Source: Nocardioides sp. zg-DK7169 (lineage in GTDB: Bacteria > Actinomycetota > Actinomycetes > Propionibacteriales > Nocardioidaceae). From it: 64,000 nt of DNA. The stretch is taken from the NCBI RefSeq assembly GCF_013155365.1, contig NZ_JABJRA010000010.1, positions 1-64,000 on the forward strand, given 5' to 3'. Below are positions 29,136-40,410 of the stretch, piece by piece; within the stretch, counting starts at the first letter, position 1, and every line of letters begins with the position of its first letter. The translations under genes and the position numbers were made by a program. Under the pieces are notes generated by a model, which saw only the letters and a program-made list of their open reading frames with translations, made no database searches and was not told the DNA's origin.

Positions 29136-29702
29136 TCAGGCGGAGGGGTTCCTGAGCGCCGCCAGCGCCATCGAGGTCAGCAGCTGGTGCATCGCCTCGT
29201 CGGGGAGCAGGCCGCTGTGCGGGGTGGAGTTCAGCAGGCCGAACGTCGCGTGCGCGGTCGCCCGCGCGCGGTCCAGGTCGAGCCCGGGGTGCAGGTCGCG
29301 CAGCTGGGCGGCCCACAGGTCGACGTACGCGCGCTGCAGGGAGCGGACCTGCTCACGCGCCTCGGGCGGCAGCGAGGACCAGTCGCGGTCCTGCACCACG
29401 ATCAGCGCGCGGTGGCGCAGCGCGAAGTCGGCGTGCCAGTCGACCAGGCGCACCAGCGCGTCGTCGGCGTCGCTCGCGGCCTCCACCAGCCCGCGCCCGA
29501 CGGCGAGCAGCTCCTCGCTGATCGAGACCAGCATCTCGGCGAGCATCGCGTCCTTGGACGCGAAGTGCTTGTAGAGCGCCGGCCCGGAGATGCCGCACGC
29601 CTTGCCCAGGTCGGTGACCGGTACGCCGTGGAAGCCGCGCGCCGCGAACAGCTCCGCCGCGGTGGCGAGGATCTGCTCGCGACGCGTCGGGGTGCTGCTC
29701 AT
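29136..29702 (-). CDS. TetR/AcrR-family regulator
   Basis: 188 residues. The N-terminal helix-turn-helix reads REQILATAAELFAARGFHGVPVTDLGKACGISGPALYKHF. The C-terminal ligand domain resembles regulators found beside actinobacterial acyl-CoA carboxylase (leucine catabolism) genes, such as the mycobacterial BkaR type; this is recalled, not searched. The carboxylase operon at 34 kb has a clear TetR-like palindrome over its promoter, so this protein is a candidate for it. ATG start with TACCGT (minus strand, 29709-29714) six bases upstream. No good palindrome is seen at its own promoter. Confidence 0.85.
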   Translation of the reverse strand: MSSTPTRREQILATAAELFAARGFHGVPVTDLGKACGISGPALYKHFASKDAMLAEMLVSISEELLAVGRGLVEAASDADDALVRLVDWHADFALRHRALIVVQDRDWSSLPPEAREQVRSLQRAYVDLWAAQLRDLHPGLDLDRARATAHATFGLLNSTPHSGLLPDEAMHQLLTSMALAALRNPSA

Positions 29703-29764
29703 CCCTGCACGGTAACGCCCGCGCCGACGACCCCGCCGGGCGGCTCAGTCGAGGCGGGGGAGCC

Positions 29765-30874
29765 TCAGTCGAGGAACGCAGCGATCCGCTCGTGGTAGCC
29801 GGGCGGCTCCAGCAGGAACGAGTCGTGGCCGAACGGCGAGGAGAGCTCGGCGAGGTCGACCTTGACCCCGTAACGCTCCAGCCCGGCCGCCAGCGCCTGC
29901 GACTGCGCGGTGTCGAAGCGCCAGTCCGAGTCGAAGCTGGTCACCTGGAACCGCGTGGAGCAGGAGCGCAGCCGCTCCTCGGTCCACGGGTCCGAGAACG
30001 GGTCGAAGTAGTCCAGCAGCCGGGTGAGGTAGAGGTAGGACAGCGCGTCGAAGCGGTCCAGGAACGTCTCGCCCTGGTGCTGCAGGTAGTGCTCGACGGC
30101 GAAGTCGGGACCCATGCGCCAGTCGTCGCCGGTGCTGTCGCGCCGGTGGCCGAACTTGGTCTCCAGCGAGGCGTTGGAGACGTAGGTGATGTGGGCCATC
30201 ATCCGCGCGACCTTCTGGCCCAGCCGCGGCACCGTGCCGTGCTCGACGTAGCGCCCGCCGTGGAACTCGGGGTCGTTCATGATCGCCTCGCGCGCCACCG
30301 ACGAGAACGCGATGTTCTCCGGGGTCAGCCGCGAGGACGCCGCCACGACCACCGCGCGGTCGATCTGCTCGGGGTCGTCGATGACCCACTGGAGCACCTG
30401 CATGCCGCCCAGCGAGCCGCCGACCGCGGCGTACAGCCTCTCGATACCGAGGTGCGCGAGCAGCCGGCGGTGCACCGCGACCAGGTCGCTCATGTGCAGC
30501 AGCGGGAAGTCCAGGAAGTACGGCGTACCGGTGGCCGGGTTGCGCGAGAGCGGGCCGGTGGTCCCCGAGCAGCCGCCGAGCAGGTTGGCCGAGACCACGA
30601 AGAACCGGTCGGTGTCGAGCGCCTTGCCGGGGCCGATCAGGTTGTCCCACCAGCCGCGCTTCTTGGCGCCGAGGTGGAGCCCGGCGGCGTGCGCGGTCCC
30701 GGTGAGGGCATGGCAGACCATGACCGCGTTGTCCCGGGCGGGGGACAGTCGGCCGTAGGTCTCGAAGGCCACCTCGACCTCGTCGAGGCGGGCGCCGCCA
30801 CGCAGGAGCAGCGGGTCGTCCTCGGTGGCGAGGACGACCCGCTGCTGCTCGACGTAGCCGAGCGATCCGGTCAC
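29765..30874 (-). CDS. metX: Homoserine O-acetyltransferase
   Basis: 369 residues, alpha/beta hydrolase fold. VGGSLGGMQVLQW is the nucleophile elbow with the catalytic serine; FGHDSFLLEPPGYHERIAAFL carries the C-terminal Asp/His; NAVMVCHALTGTAHAAG is the oxyanion region. It transfers acetyl from acetyl-CoA to homoserine, the first committed step of methionine synthesis. Some members use succinyl-CoA, and that cannot be decided by eye. Its GTG overlaps the metY stop by 4 bases. A short direct repeat (CTCAGTCGAGG) brackets the stop (29744 and 29764). Confidence 0.93.
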   Translation of the reverse strand: MTGSLGYVEQQRVVLATEDDPLLLRGGARLDEVEVAFETYGRLSPARDNAVMVCHALTGTAHAAGLHLGAKKRGWWDNLIGPGKALDTDRFFVVSANLLGGCSGTTGPLSRNPATGTPYFLDFPLLHMSDLVAVHRRLLAHLGIERLYAAVGGSLGGMQVLQWVIDDPEQIDRAVVVAASSRLTPENIAFSSVAREAIMNDPEFHGGRYVEHGTVPRLGQKVARMMAHITYVSNASLETKFGHRRDSTGDDWRMGPDFAVEHYLQHQGETFLDRFDALSYLYLTRLLDYFDPFSDPWTEERLRSCSTRFQVTSFDSDWRFDTAQSQALAAGLERYGVKVDLAELSSPFGHDSFLLEPPGYHERIAAFLD

Positions 30875-32157
30875 TTGCTGGCGGCCAGCGCCTGCTCGAG
30901 GTCGGCGATCAGGTCCTCGACGTTCTCGATGCCGATGGACAGGCGGACCATGTCCTCGGGCACGCCGGCTGCCTGGAGCTCCTCGGGAGTGAGCTGGCTG
31001 TGGGTGGTCGTGGCGTTGTGGATGGCCAGCGACTTGGCGTCACCGATGTTGGCGAGGTGGCTGAAGAGCCCCAGCGCCTCGATGAAGCGGGTGCCGCCCT
31101 CGCGCCCGGACTTGAGCCCGAAGCTGAGCAGGCCGCCGTACCCCTTGCCGGTGAAGGTGCGGTCCGCCACCTCCTTGTACGGCGAGTCCTCGAGGCCGGG
31201 GTAGGAGACCCAGGAGACCGCGTCGTGGTCGCTGAGGTACTGCGCGACGGTCAGTGCGTTGGAGCTGTGGCGCTCCATGCGCAGGTGGAGGGTCTCCAGG
31301 CCCTGGAGGAAGAGCCAGTTGTTCATCGGCGTCGAGGCGGCGCCGGTGTTGCGCAGCAGCACCGTGCGGGCCCGGATGATGTAGGCCAGGTTGCCGACGG
31401 CCTCGGTCCACACGACGCCGTGGTAGGCGCCGTCGGGCTGGGTCAGGCCGGGGAAGCGCTCGGCGTGGGCGGCCCAGTCGAAGCTGCCGGCGTCGACGAT
31501 GACGCCGCCGATCGAGGTGCCGTGGCCGCCGATGTACTTGGTGGCGGAGTGGACCGCGACGTCGGCGCCGAGGTCGAAGACCCGGGAGAGGTACGGCGTG
31601 GGCGCGGTGTTGTCCACGATCAGCGGCAGGCCCTGGGCGTGGGCGGCGTCGGCCCAGGCGCGGACGTCGACGACGTTGATCTTGGGGTTGCCGACGGTCT
31701 CGGCGAAGACCAGCTTGGTCTTCTCGTCGACCGCGGCGGCGAGCTCCTCGGGCTTCTCGGGGTCGACGAAGCGGACCTCGATGCCGAACTGCGGGAGCGT
31801 GTGCGCGAACAGCGCGTAGGTGCCGCCGTAGAGCGTGGAGAGCGCGACGATGTTGTCGCCGGTGTAGGTCAGGTTGAGCACCGCGTAGGTGATCGCCGCG
31901 GAGCCGGACGCGGTCGCGAGCGCCCCGACCCCGCCCTCGAGCTGCGCCATCCGCTCCTCGAACACCGACTGGGTCGGGTTCATGATGCGCGTGTAGATGT
32001 TGCCCGGCTCGGCCAGCGAGAACAGGTTCGCGGCGTGCTCGGTGTCGTTGAAGACGTACGACGTGGTCTGGTAGATCGGCACGGCCCGGGCGTTGGTCGT
32101 CGGGTCGGCGACCTCCTGGCCTGCGTGGACGGCGAGAGTCTCGGGGCGGTAGGTCAT
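30871..32157 (-). CDS. metY: O-acetylhomoserine sulfhydrylase (PLP-dependent)
   Basis: 428 residues. The PLP lysine lies in VHSATKYIGGHGTSIGG; ASGSAAITYAVLNL, LYGGTYALF and VFAETVGNPKINVVD are family landmarks. It makes homocysteine from O-acetylhomoserine and sulfide, so with metX it forms the direct-sulfhydrylation route. The ATG at 32157 has AGGAG 6 bases upstream, so this is a leadered operon. No SAM riboswitch could be recognised in the leader. The order is metY then metX, coupled by overlap. Confidence 0.93.
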   Translation of the reverse strand: MTYRPETLAVHAGQEVADPTTNARAVPIYQTTSYVFNDTEHAANLFSLAEPGNIYTRIMNPTQSVFEERMAQLEGGVGALATASGSAAITYAVLNLTYTGDNIVALSTLYGGTYALFAHTLPQFGIEVRFVDPEKPEELAAAVDEKTKLVFAETVGNPKINVVDVRAWADAAHAQGLPLIVDNTAPTPYLSRVFDLGADVAVHSATKYIGGHGTSIGGVIVDAGSFDWAAHAERFPGLTQPDGAYHGVVWTEAVGNLAYIIRARTVLLRNTGAASTPMNNWLFLQGLETLHLRMERHSSNALTVAQYLSDHDAVSWVSYPGLEDSPYKEVADRTFTGKGYGGLLSFGLKSGREGGTRFIEALGLFSHLANIGDAKSLAIHNATTTHSQLTPEELQAAGVPEDMVRLSIGIENVEDLIADLEQALAASK

Positions 32158-32234
32158 GTCAGCTCCTGGTCGACTGTGGGAGGGGCTCCGCCGCCGGTGG
32201 GCAGTCGTGGGGGCACCTCGATCCGATACCAGCG

Positions 32235-32261
32235 TAAAGTAGAGCAAAAAGGTTGACTTTA
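32235..32261. promoter_or_regulatory. A/T-rich spot with TAAAGT...ACTTTA inverted repeat in the metY / DUF1648 divergent region
   Basis: TAAAGT and ACTTTA are spaced by 15 bases in the only A/T-rich patch of this region, 80 bases upstream of metY. It may be the operator or promoter core of metYX. No clear -35/-10 pair could be assigned to either strand. Confidence 0.35.
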
Positions 32262-32336
32262 GGGGTTCCGATGGGTGAGCGGTCTGCACCGGGACCCGCC
32301 CGGTGCGCCGGGTCGCGGCCGCGGGAGGCTGGGGCG

Positions 32337-32837
32337 ATGCGACGAGCCTTCCTGTTGACCATCGCCGTGTATGCGGCGTCGATCGCGGTGGCGTCCGCCG
32401 TGCTGCCGGCGCGGGTGCCGCTGCACTTCGCCGGCTCGGGCGAGCCCGACCGGTGGGGCTCACGGACCGAGGCCCTGGTGACCTTCGGGCTGGTCGGCGC
32501 GGGGCTGGCGCTGCTCCTGGGCGGCTCGGCCGCGCTGATGGACCGACTGCCGCTGCGCTCCGGGTTGGTCAACCTCCCCCACAAGGAGTGGTGGCTGGCC
32601 ACGCCCGAGCGGGAGGCGGAGGCGCGGAGCCGGCTGCGCGCGGACCTGTACGGCCTGGCGGCTGCGGTGATGGTGTTCCTGGCTGGGGCGGTGGCGGTGA
32701 CGGTCGCGGCCGCCCGCAGCGACGACCCGAGCCTGGGGTGGCCGTTCATGGTGGGCGTCGGCGTCTTCGTCGTCGGGGTGGTGCTCTGGACGACCTGGGT
32801 GAGCGTGGTGCGCTACCGCCCGGTCGAGGGCATGTGA
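32337..32837 (+). CDS. DUF1648 membrane protein
   Basis: 166 residues with about four membrane helices. ARVPLHFAGSGEPDRWGS after helix 1 is the DUF1648 signature, also found in SdpI-like immunity proteins. A TATPEREAEARSRLR-like cytosolic loop follows helix 2 (actual residues LATPEREAEARSRLR). The ATG at 32337 is preferred because GGGAGG lies 8 bases upstream and the first helix starts there; an ATG at 32271 is possible. It converges with the metallo-hydrolase gene 12 bases away. Function unknown. Confidence 0.72.
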   Translation: MRRAFLLTIAVYAASIAVASAVLPARVPLHFAGSGEPDRWGSRTEALVTFGLVGAGLALLLGGSAALMDRLPLRSGLVNLPHKEWWLATPEREAEARSRLRADLYGLAAAVMVFLAGAVAVTVAAARSDDPSLGWPFMVGVGVFVVGVVLWTTWVSVVRYRPVEGM

Positions 32838-32849
32838 GCTGAGGCCCGG

Positions 32850-33806
32850 TCAGTCGCTTGGAAGGTCGGCCCAGGGGTCCTCGCGCCGGAACGCCGTCGG
32901 CAGGTGCAGGGCGACGCCGTCCTCGGCGGCCAGCCGGCCGAGCGCGGCCATCGTGACGTGCAGGTCGTCCCCGGCGTACGGCAGCGCGCGGAGCGGGTGC
33001 TCCAGGGAGCGGAAGAAGTCGTCCCAGTGGGTCAGCACCACGCGGCGCGCGCCGACCGCGCGCACGGTCTCGGTCCAGTAGTCCTCGAGGTAGGACTCCG
33101 GCTGCACGCCCAGCTGCCCGACGCCGAGGTAGGCGACCTCGGCGCGGTGGCCGGCCAGCGCGCCCGGGACGAACCCGGCGCTGCCCTGCACCAGGGCGGT
33201 CCGACCCCTGGCGTGGGCGACCAGCAGCGACCACGCCTCGCCGCAGCGGTACGCCGTGGCCCGCGCCGGCGGCACGACCGGCGCGGTGATCGCCCCGGGG
33301 AAGCGGTCCGGCGGGCAGTGCGCGGACTCCACCCAGGTCAGCGTGAAGGCGCCCCAGGACTGCGGCCGGCCGGGCTCCACCTGGTGGAGGCGGTCCTGGG
33401 GCAGGCCGCCGCCGAGCCCGACGTACGCCGCGCTCGCGCCGCCGGCCAGCACCGCCCCGGTGCGCTGCGCGACGACCGCGGAGTCGAGGGCGTGGTCGAT
33501 GTGGGTGTGGACCGGCGCGACCACCGCGAGCCGGTTCACGCCGAGCCGGCCCAGCGCTGCGTCGATGCGCCGGGGGTTCGGCGCCACCCGGCCCAACCCG
33601 ACGCGCAGCAGCCCGGGGCGGCTGAAGTAGCCATCGGTCAGCAGCGCGGTCTCCCCGTCGTCGATCAGCAGCGTGGACACCCCCGCGAAGGTGATCGTCG
33701 GTCGAGCGCCCGGCCTGGCCGGCCCGTGCTCCGGCTCCTCGGATGCGGGGACGTCGAAGCGCGCGGCGTACCGCTGCAGGTCGGGCCGTCCGGGCTTCAG
33801 TCGCAT
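32850..33806 (-). CDS. MBL-fold metallo-hydrolase
   Basis: 318 residues. PVHTHIDHALDSAVVAQ gives the H-x-H-x-D-H zinc motif of metallo-beta-lactamase folds; TITFAGVSTLLIDDGETALLTDGYFSR is the usual first strand pair, and ESAHCPPD and LTHWDDF supply later ligands. There is no signal peptide; it is probably a cytosolic hydrolase of the UlaG-like or lactonase type with unknown substrate. The ATG at 33806 has TACGGT 8 bases upstream. A 22-bp repeat array begins 19 bases beyond this start, in the divergent gap. Confidence 0.82.
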   Translation of the reverse strand: MRLKPGRPDLQRYAARFDVPASEEPEHGPARPGARPTITFAGVSTLLIDDGETALLTDGYFSRPGLLRVGLGRVAPNPRRIDAALGRLGVNRLAVVAPVHTHIDHALDSAVVAQRTGAVLAGGASAAYVGLGGGLPQDRLHQVEPGRPQSWGAFTLTWVESAHCPPDRFPGAITAPVVPPARATAYRCGEAWSLLVAHARGRTALVQGSAGFVPGALAGHRAEVAYLGVGQLGVQPESYLEDYWTETVRAVGARRVVLTHWDDFFRSLEHPLRALPYAGDDLHVTMAALGRLAAEDGVALHLPTAFRREDPWADLPSD

Positions 33807-33824
33807 GCCTGAGGACCGTACGCC

Positions 33825-33936
33825 GAGTCGGCCCGAATGGTGCGCCGAGTCGGCCCGAATGGTGAAGCTGTCCACAGGCGCTGTGGAGAAATTCGCCATT
33901 GGCGCCGACTCGCGCAACCACTAGCCCCGACTCGCG
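33825..33936. repeat. 22-bp repeat array, locus B: two forward and two reverse units
   Basis: Forward units at 33825 and 33847 (GAGTCGGCCCGAATGGTG) are followed by 24 bases of spacer that hold CTGTCCACAGG and CTGTGGAG. Reverse units follow at 33893 and 33915, each ending CGACTCGCG. The orientation is the same as in locus A. Unlike locus A it lies between divergent genes, so it cannot serve only as a terminator. Confidence 0.88.
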
Positions 33937-33955
33937 GAGGAAGTGGGGGTCGACC

Positions 33956-33981
33956 GCGAGGTTAACGTTCGCTAACCTCGC
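33956..33981. promoter_or_regulatory. TetR-type operator overlapping the -10 of the carboxylase operon
   Basis: GCGAGGTTA and TAACCTCGC are perfect 9-bp inverted arms separated by 8 bases (ACGTTCGC-like centre). The right arm contains TAACCT (33973-33978), the -10 of the operon, which ends 6 bases before the GTG at 33985. A bound dimer would block transcription. The shape fits TetR repressors of branched-chain acyl-CoA genes. Confidence 0.75.
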
Positions 33982-33984
33982 GGG

Positions 33985-35568
33985 GTGACCGACGACGCAC
34001 GGCCCGACCTGCGGGCGCTGACCGAGGAGCTGCGCGAGCGGCTCGCGACCGCCCGGCTCGGCGGGTCGCAGGCGGCCCGCGACAAGCACACCGCGCGCGG
34101 CAAGCTGCTGGTGCGCGACCGCGTGGACCGGCTGCTCGACCCGGGGAGCCCGTTCCTGGAGATCGCCGGGCTCGCGGCGTACGGGATGTACGGCGCGCCG
34201 GGGGAGGAGCACGCCGTGCCGGCCGCGGGCGTGGTCGCCGGGATCGGCCGGGTGTCGGGGCGCGAGTGCGTGGTGGTCGCCAACGACGCGACCGTCAAGG
34301 GCGGCACCTACTACCCGGTGACGGTGAAGAAGCACCTGCGCGCGCAGACGATCGCGCTGGAGAACAACCTGCCGTGCCTCTACCTCGTCGACTCCGGCGG
34401 GGCGTTCCTGCCGATGCAGGAAGAGGTGTTCCCCGACCGCGAGCACTTCGGGCGGATCTTCTTCCACCAGGCGCAGATGTCGTCACGCGGGATCCCGCAG
34501 GTGGCAGCGGTGATGGGCTCCTGCACGGCCGGCGGCGCCTACGTGCCGGCGATGAGCGACGAGTCGGTGATCGTGCGCAACCAGGGCACGATCTTCCTCG
34601 GCGGCCCGCCGCTGGTGAAGGCCGCGACCGGCGAGGTCGTCACCGCCGAGGAGCTCGGCGGGGGAGAGGTCCACGCCCGCACCTCCGGCGTCGTCGACCA
34701 CCTCGCCGAGGACGACGCCCACGCGCTGGCGATCCTGCGGGGGATCGCGGAGACCTTCCCGTCCACGCCCGCCACGCCGTGGGAGGTGCGCCCGGTCGAG
34801 GAGCCCGCGGAGGACCCGGAGACCCTCTACGACGTGGTGCCGACCGACCCGCGCACGCCGTACGACGTGCGCGAGGTGATCCGCAGGGTCGTGGACGGCA
34901 GCCGGTTCTCGGAGTTCAAGCAGCTCTACGGCGAGACCCTGGTCTGCGCGTTCGCGCACGTGTGGGGCCACCCGGTCGGGATCATCGCCAACAACGGCGT
35001 GCTGTTCAGCGAGTCCGCGCTCAAGGGCGCGCACTTCGTCGAGCTGTGCAACCAGCGCGGCATCCCGCTGGTGTTCCTGCAGAACATCTCCGGCTTCATG
35101 GTCGGGCGCGAGTACGAGAACCGCGGCATCGCCCGCGACGGCGCCAAGCTGGTCACCGCGGTCGCGTGCAGCGTGGTCCCCAAGCTCACCGTCGTGATCG
35201 GCGGCTCGTTCGGGGCGGGCAACTACGGCATGGCCGGGCGCGCCTACGACCCGCGCTTCCTGTGGATGTGGCCCAACGCCCGGATCTCGGTGATGGGCGG
35301 GGAGCAGGCCGCCTCGGTGCTCGCCACCGTGCGCCGCGACAACCTGGAGGCCCGCGGCGAGGAGTGGCCGGCAGAGGCGGAGGAGGCGTTCAAGGCCCCG
35401 ATCCGCGAGCAGTACGACGAGCAGGGCTCGGCGTACTACTCCACCGCCCGGCTCTGGGACGACGGCATCATCGACCCGGTCGACACCCGCCGGGTGCTCG
35501 GCATGGCGCTCGCGGCGACCGCCCACGCCCCGATCCCCGCGCCCTCCTACGGCGTCTTCCGGATGTGA
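33985..35568 (+). CDS. accD1: Acyl-CoA (methylcrotonyl-CoA type) carboxylase beta subunit
   Basis: 527 residues, carboxyltransferase domain pair. [22 protein letters not shown] and [19 protein letters not shown] match methylcrotonyl-CoA carboxylase beta subunits closely, and [13 protein letters not shown] and [20 protein letters not shown] form the oxyanion holes. It transfers carboxyl from biotin to 3-methylcrotonyl-CoA in leucine breakdown. GTG start, leaderless, under the 33956-33981 operator. The gene is followed 4 bases later by the biotin subunit and then HMG-CoA lyase, the next steps of the same pathway. Confidence 0.92.
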   Translation: MTDDARPDLRALTEELRERLATARLGGSQAARDKHTARGKLLVRDRVDRLLDPGSPFLEIAGLAAYGMYGAPGEEHAVPAAGVVAGIGRVSGRECVVVANDATVKGGTYYPVTVKKHLRAQTIALENNLPCLYLVDSGGAFLPMQEEVFPDREHFGRIFFHQAQMSSRGIPQVAAVMGSCTAGGAYVPAMSDESVIVRNQGTIFLGGPPLVKAATGEVVTAEELGGGEVHARTSGVVDHLAEDDAHALAILRGIAETFPSTPATPWEVRPVEEPAEDPETLYDVVPTDPRTPYDVREVIRRVVDGSRFSEFKQLYGETLVCAFAHVWGHPVGIIANNGVLFSESALKGAHFVELCNQRGIPLVFLQNISGFMVGREYENRGIARDGAKLVTAVACSVVPKLTVVIGGSFGAGNYGMAGRAYDPRFLWMWPNARISVMGGEQAASVLATVRRDNLEARGEEWPAEAEEAFKAPIREQYDEQGSAYYSTARLWDDGIIDPVDTRRVLGMALAATAHAPIPAPSYGVFRM

Positions 35569-35572
35569 GGAC

Positions 35573-37449
<1,877 letters not shown>

Positions 37450-37453
<4 letters not shown>

Positions 37454-38412
37454 CCCCGACTGGTTCGCGACCGCTGCCGATGACCGTCCGCGACCCCGCG
37501 CTGCCCGAGCGGGTGACCATCTGGGAGGTCGGGCCGCGCGACGGGCTGCAGAACGAGTCCGCGCTGGTGCCGACCGAGGTCAAGGCGGAGTTCTGCCGGC
37601 GGCTGCTCGCGGCCGGGCTGCCGGTCGTCGAGGCGACCAGCTTCGTGCACCCGCGCTGGGTACCGCAGCTCGCCGACGCCGCGGAGCTGCTGAGCACCCT
37701 GACCGCCGACCTCGGCGACGCGGCCCGCGACCTGCCGGTGCTGGTGCCCAATGAGCGCGGCCTGGACCGGGCGCTCGAGCTGGGCTGTCGCCACGTCGCG
37801 ATCTTCGGCTCGGCCACCGAGACCTTCGCCCAGCGCAACCTCAACCGCTCGCTGGAGGGCCAGCTGGCGATGTTCGAGCCGACCGTACGCCGCGCGCGCG
37901 ACGCCGGGCTCGAGGTCCGCGCGTACGTCTCGATGTGCTTCGGGGACCCCTGGGAGGGAGCGGTGCCCGTCGAGCAGGTCGTCGCCGTCGGACGCCGGCT
38001 GCTCGACCTCGGCGCCGACCGGCTCAGCATCGGCGACACCATCGGGGTCGGCACCGCCGCCCACGTGACCGCGCTGGTGGAGGCCTTCGGCGCCGCCGGG
38101 GTGCCGGTGGAGCGGCTGGCGATGCACTTCCACGACACCTACGGCCAGGCCCTCGCCAACGCCCACGCCGCCCTGCGCGCCGGGGTCACCACGCTCGACG
38201 CGAGTGCCGGCGGGCTGGGCGGCTGCCCCTACGCCCACAGCGCCACCGGCAACCTCGCGACCGAGGACCTGGTGTGGCTGCTGGAGGGCCTGGGCATCGA
38301 GCACGGCGTCGACCTCGACGCGCTCGTCGCGACCAGCACGTGGATGGCCGCGCACCTGGGCCGACCGAGCCCGTCGGCCGTCGTACGGGCACTGGCACAA
38401 TCAGGCGGGTGA
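37450..38412 (+). CDS. Hydroxymethylglutaryl-CoA lyase
   Basis: 320 residues. VTIWEVGPRDGLQNE holds the metal/substrate site (R and D), SFVHPRWVPQLADA follows, and the flexible catalytic-cysteine loop is GLGGCPYAHSATGNLATED. It cleaves HMG-CoA to acetyl-CoA and acetoacetate, the last step of leucine catabolism. The GTG at 37450 overlaps the biotin subunit; the ATG at 37480 is an alternative start. The methylglutaconyl-CoA hydratase and isovaleryl-CoA dehydrogenase are not in this operon. Confidence 0.92.
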
Positions 38413-39518
38413 GCTCCCCGAAACGCCGCGTCTACCTGCACATCGGCGCACCGAAGACGGGGACGACCTACCTCCAGCGGCGTCTCGGCGCCAACGCGCG
38501 CTCGCTGGCGGGCCACGGCGTCTACGTCCCCGGCCGCGGCCCGTTCGTGCGGCCCGACATCTTCCACTTCCGCGCCGCGCTCGACCTGCTCGAGCAGGAC
38601 TGGGGCGGCCCGCCCGGGCACGCGTCGGGCAACTGGGACGCGCTCGTGCAGCGGGTGCGCCGCCACAGCGGCACCGTGGTCATCAGCCACGAGATCCTGG
38701 CCCCGGCCAGCGCCGACAAGATCGCCAAGGCCAAGCGCGAGCTGGGCGCCGGGGGCGCGGAGATCCACATCGTCTACTCCGCGCGCGACCTGGCCCGGCA
38801 GCTGCCGGCCGCGTGGCAGGAGAGCATCAAGCAGGGCCAGTCGTGGCGCTTCGGGCGGTTCCTGAAGAGCTATCGCGAGGGCCGTCCGTTCTTCGCCCAG
38901 GCATTCGACCTGCCGGCCGTGCTCAACAGCTGGTCGGCGGGGCTGCCGCCCGAGCAGGTGCACGTGGTCACCGTCCCGCAGCGCGACGCCGTCACCGCGC
39001 CCGGCGAGGACCTGTGGGGCCGCTACTGCCGGGTCTTCGGCATCGACCCGGACTGGGCGCCGCGCGACCCCGAGCAGCGCAACGAGTCCCTCGGGGTCGC
39101 GGAGACCCAGGTGCTGCGCCGGATCAACAAGCGCATGGGCCTGGCCACCCGCCGCGAGTACGACCACGACCGGTTGATCCGCGAGCTGGTCGCGCAGGAC
39201 AGCTTCGTGCACCGCGACTCCCAGCCGGTGCGGCTGGGCCCGCAGCACTTCGACTGGGTCGAGGAGGCCAGCGAGCGCTGGATCGACTGGATCGAGGCCA
39301 GCGGCGTCGACGTCGTCGGCGACGTCGCCGACCTGCGCCCGGTGCGCCCCGCCGAGGGCGCCCGGTGGCGCAACCCGGACCGGGCCCGCCCCCGCGAGGA
39401 GCTCGACGCGGCGCTCGAGGCGGTGCTGGTCCTCACCGAGGAGGCGGTACGCCGTACCGACCCCTCCCGGCGGCTGCCGGGCCGGATCAAGCTGCAGGCG
39501 GAGAAGCTGCGCGACTGA
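38409..39518 (+). CDS. Sulfotransferase-family protein, coupled to the leucine operon
   Basis: 369 residues. VYLHIGAPKTGTTYLQRRL is the PAPS 5'-phosphosulfate loop (K-x-G-T-T), and the IVYSARDLARQLPAAWQE segment fits the 3'-phosphate region. The acceptor is unknown. Its GTG overlaps the lyase stop by 4 bases, so it is co-translated with leucine-catabolism genes, an odd pairing. A CACAAT hexamer 7 bases upstream could also give a separate internal start. Confidence 0.8.
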   Translation: MSSPKRRVYLHIGAPKTGTTYLQRRLGANARSLAGHGVYVPGRGPFVRPDIFHFRAALDLLEQDWGGPPGHASGNWDALVQRVRRHSGTVVISHEILAPASADKIAKAKRELGAGGAEIHIVYSARDLARQLPAAWQESIKQGQSWRFGRFLKSYREGRPFFAQAFDLPAVLNSWSAGLPPEQVHVVTVPQRDAVTAPGEDLWGRYCRVFGIDPDWAPRDPEQRNESLGVAETQVLRRINKRMGLATRREYDHDRLIRELVAQDSFVHRDSQPVRLGPQHFDWVEEASERWIDWIEASGVDVVGDVADLRPVRPAEGARWRNPDRARPREELDAALEAVLVLTEEAVRRTDPSRRLPGRIKLQAEKLRD

Positions 39519-39579
39519 GGCGGTCTGGTCCTCGGCGGCGACCCGGAACCGCGGCGCGGCGCGGTTCGTCGCACCGGGC

Positions 39580-40386
39580 ATGACCGTGTCCCGGCGTACT
39601 CTCGCCCGCCTCGCCCTGGTGCCTGCGGTGCTGCTCTCGACACTCGCCTGCGGCACCGCGACGGTCGGTCCGGCCGCCCGCGTGGACGCAGGCGGGTCGG
39701 AGGGGCCGTCGAGCACTGACGCCGACCCGGAGGGGGACACCTGGGTCGGCTGCTTCGGCCAGTCGCCCGGCTGGGCGGTGTCGGCGATGGACGGTGGCAT
39801 CGAGCCCGTCGACCGGGACGCCCTCGCCGGGGCGCTCGAGGAGCTCGCTGCCGACGCCGGGATCGACGCCCCGGCGGCACTGAGGAGTGGCGACCTCGCG
39901 GACGCGGACTGGTTCGTGCTCGACCAGAGCCCGACCGACGCCACCGTCGCCACCGGTGCCTGGGACGCGAACGGCCCCGCGCCGGACGGCCAGGTCGTCA
40001 CCCTGCGCCGCGAGGGCGAGCAGTGGCGCGCCTCCGGCTGGGGCGACTGCCGGATCGTGGCGCCAGTGCCCGAGCCGGGACGTCAGCGGGTGGAGGTCCG
40101 GGCCGCGCGCGAGCTGGACCCGACCTCGACCACGCTCTCCCTGCGGCTGCGCGAGGGGGGCTGCACAGGCGCCCGGGACCCGCGGCCGCACCTGGGCACC
40201 CCCGAGGTGGTGGAGACCGACGAGAGCGTCACGATCACCTGGACGAGTGCCGCCATCGACGGTGCGGCCACCTGTCAGGCGAACCCCTGGGTGCCGGGCA
40301 CCGTCGAGCTCGCCGCACCGCTGGGCGACCGGGTGCTGCTGGACGCCTCGCGCTGGCCGGCGCACCCGATCGCGAACGCCGGCTGA
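39580..40386 (+). CDS. Lipoprotein of unknown function
   Basis: 268 residues. The signal peptide MTVSRRTLARLALVPAVLL ends in a lipobox (LSTLAC-G). The exported part has no family I recognise. It carries paired cysteines (GWGDCRIV, GGCTGAR, ATCQANPW), typical of small exported actinobacterial domains. No clear promoter is seen; the gene follows the sulfotransferase by 61 bases. Confidence 0.7.
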   Translation: MTVSRRTLARLALVPAVLLSTLACGTATVGPAARVDAGGSEGPSSTDADPEGDTWVGCFGQSPGWAVSAMDGGIEPVDRDALAGALEELAADAGIDAPAALRSGDLADADWFVLDQSPTDATVATGAWDANGPAPDGQVVTLRREGEQWRASGWGDCRIVAPVPEPGRQRVEVRAARELDPTSTTLSLRLREGGCTGARDPRPHLGTPEVVETDESVTITWTSAAIDGAATCQANPWVPGTVELAAPLGDRVLLDASRWPAHPIANAG

Positions 40387-40410
40387 TCCGCGGCCCAGCG
40401 CTCCCGGGAG

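Noticed and set aside
32158..32270. SAM riboswitch upstream of metY
   Set aside because: No SAM-I, SAM-II or SAM-IV core could be recognised; only a CGACTG/CAGTCG stem and a ribosome binding site are visible.
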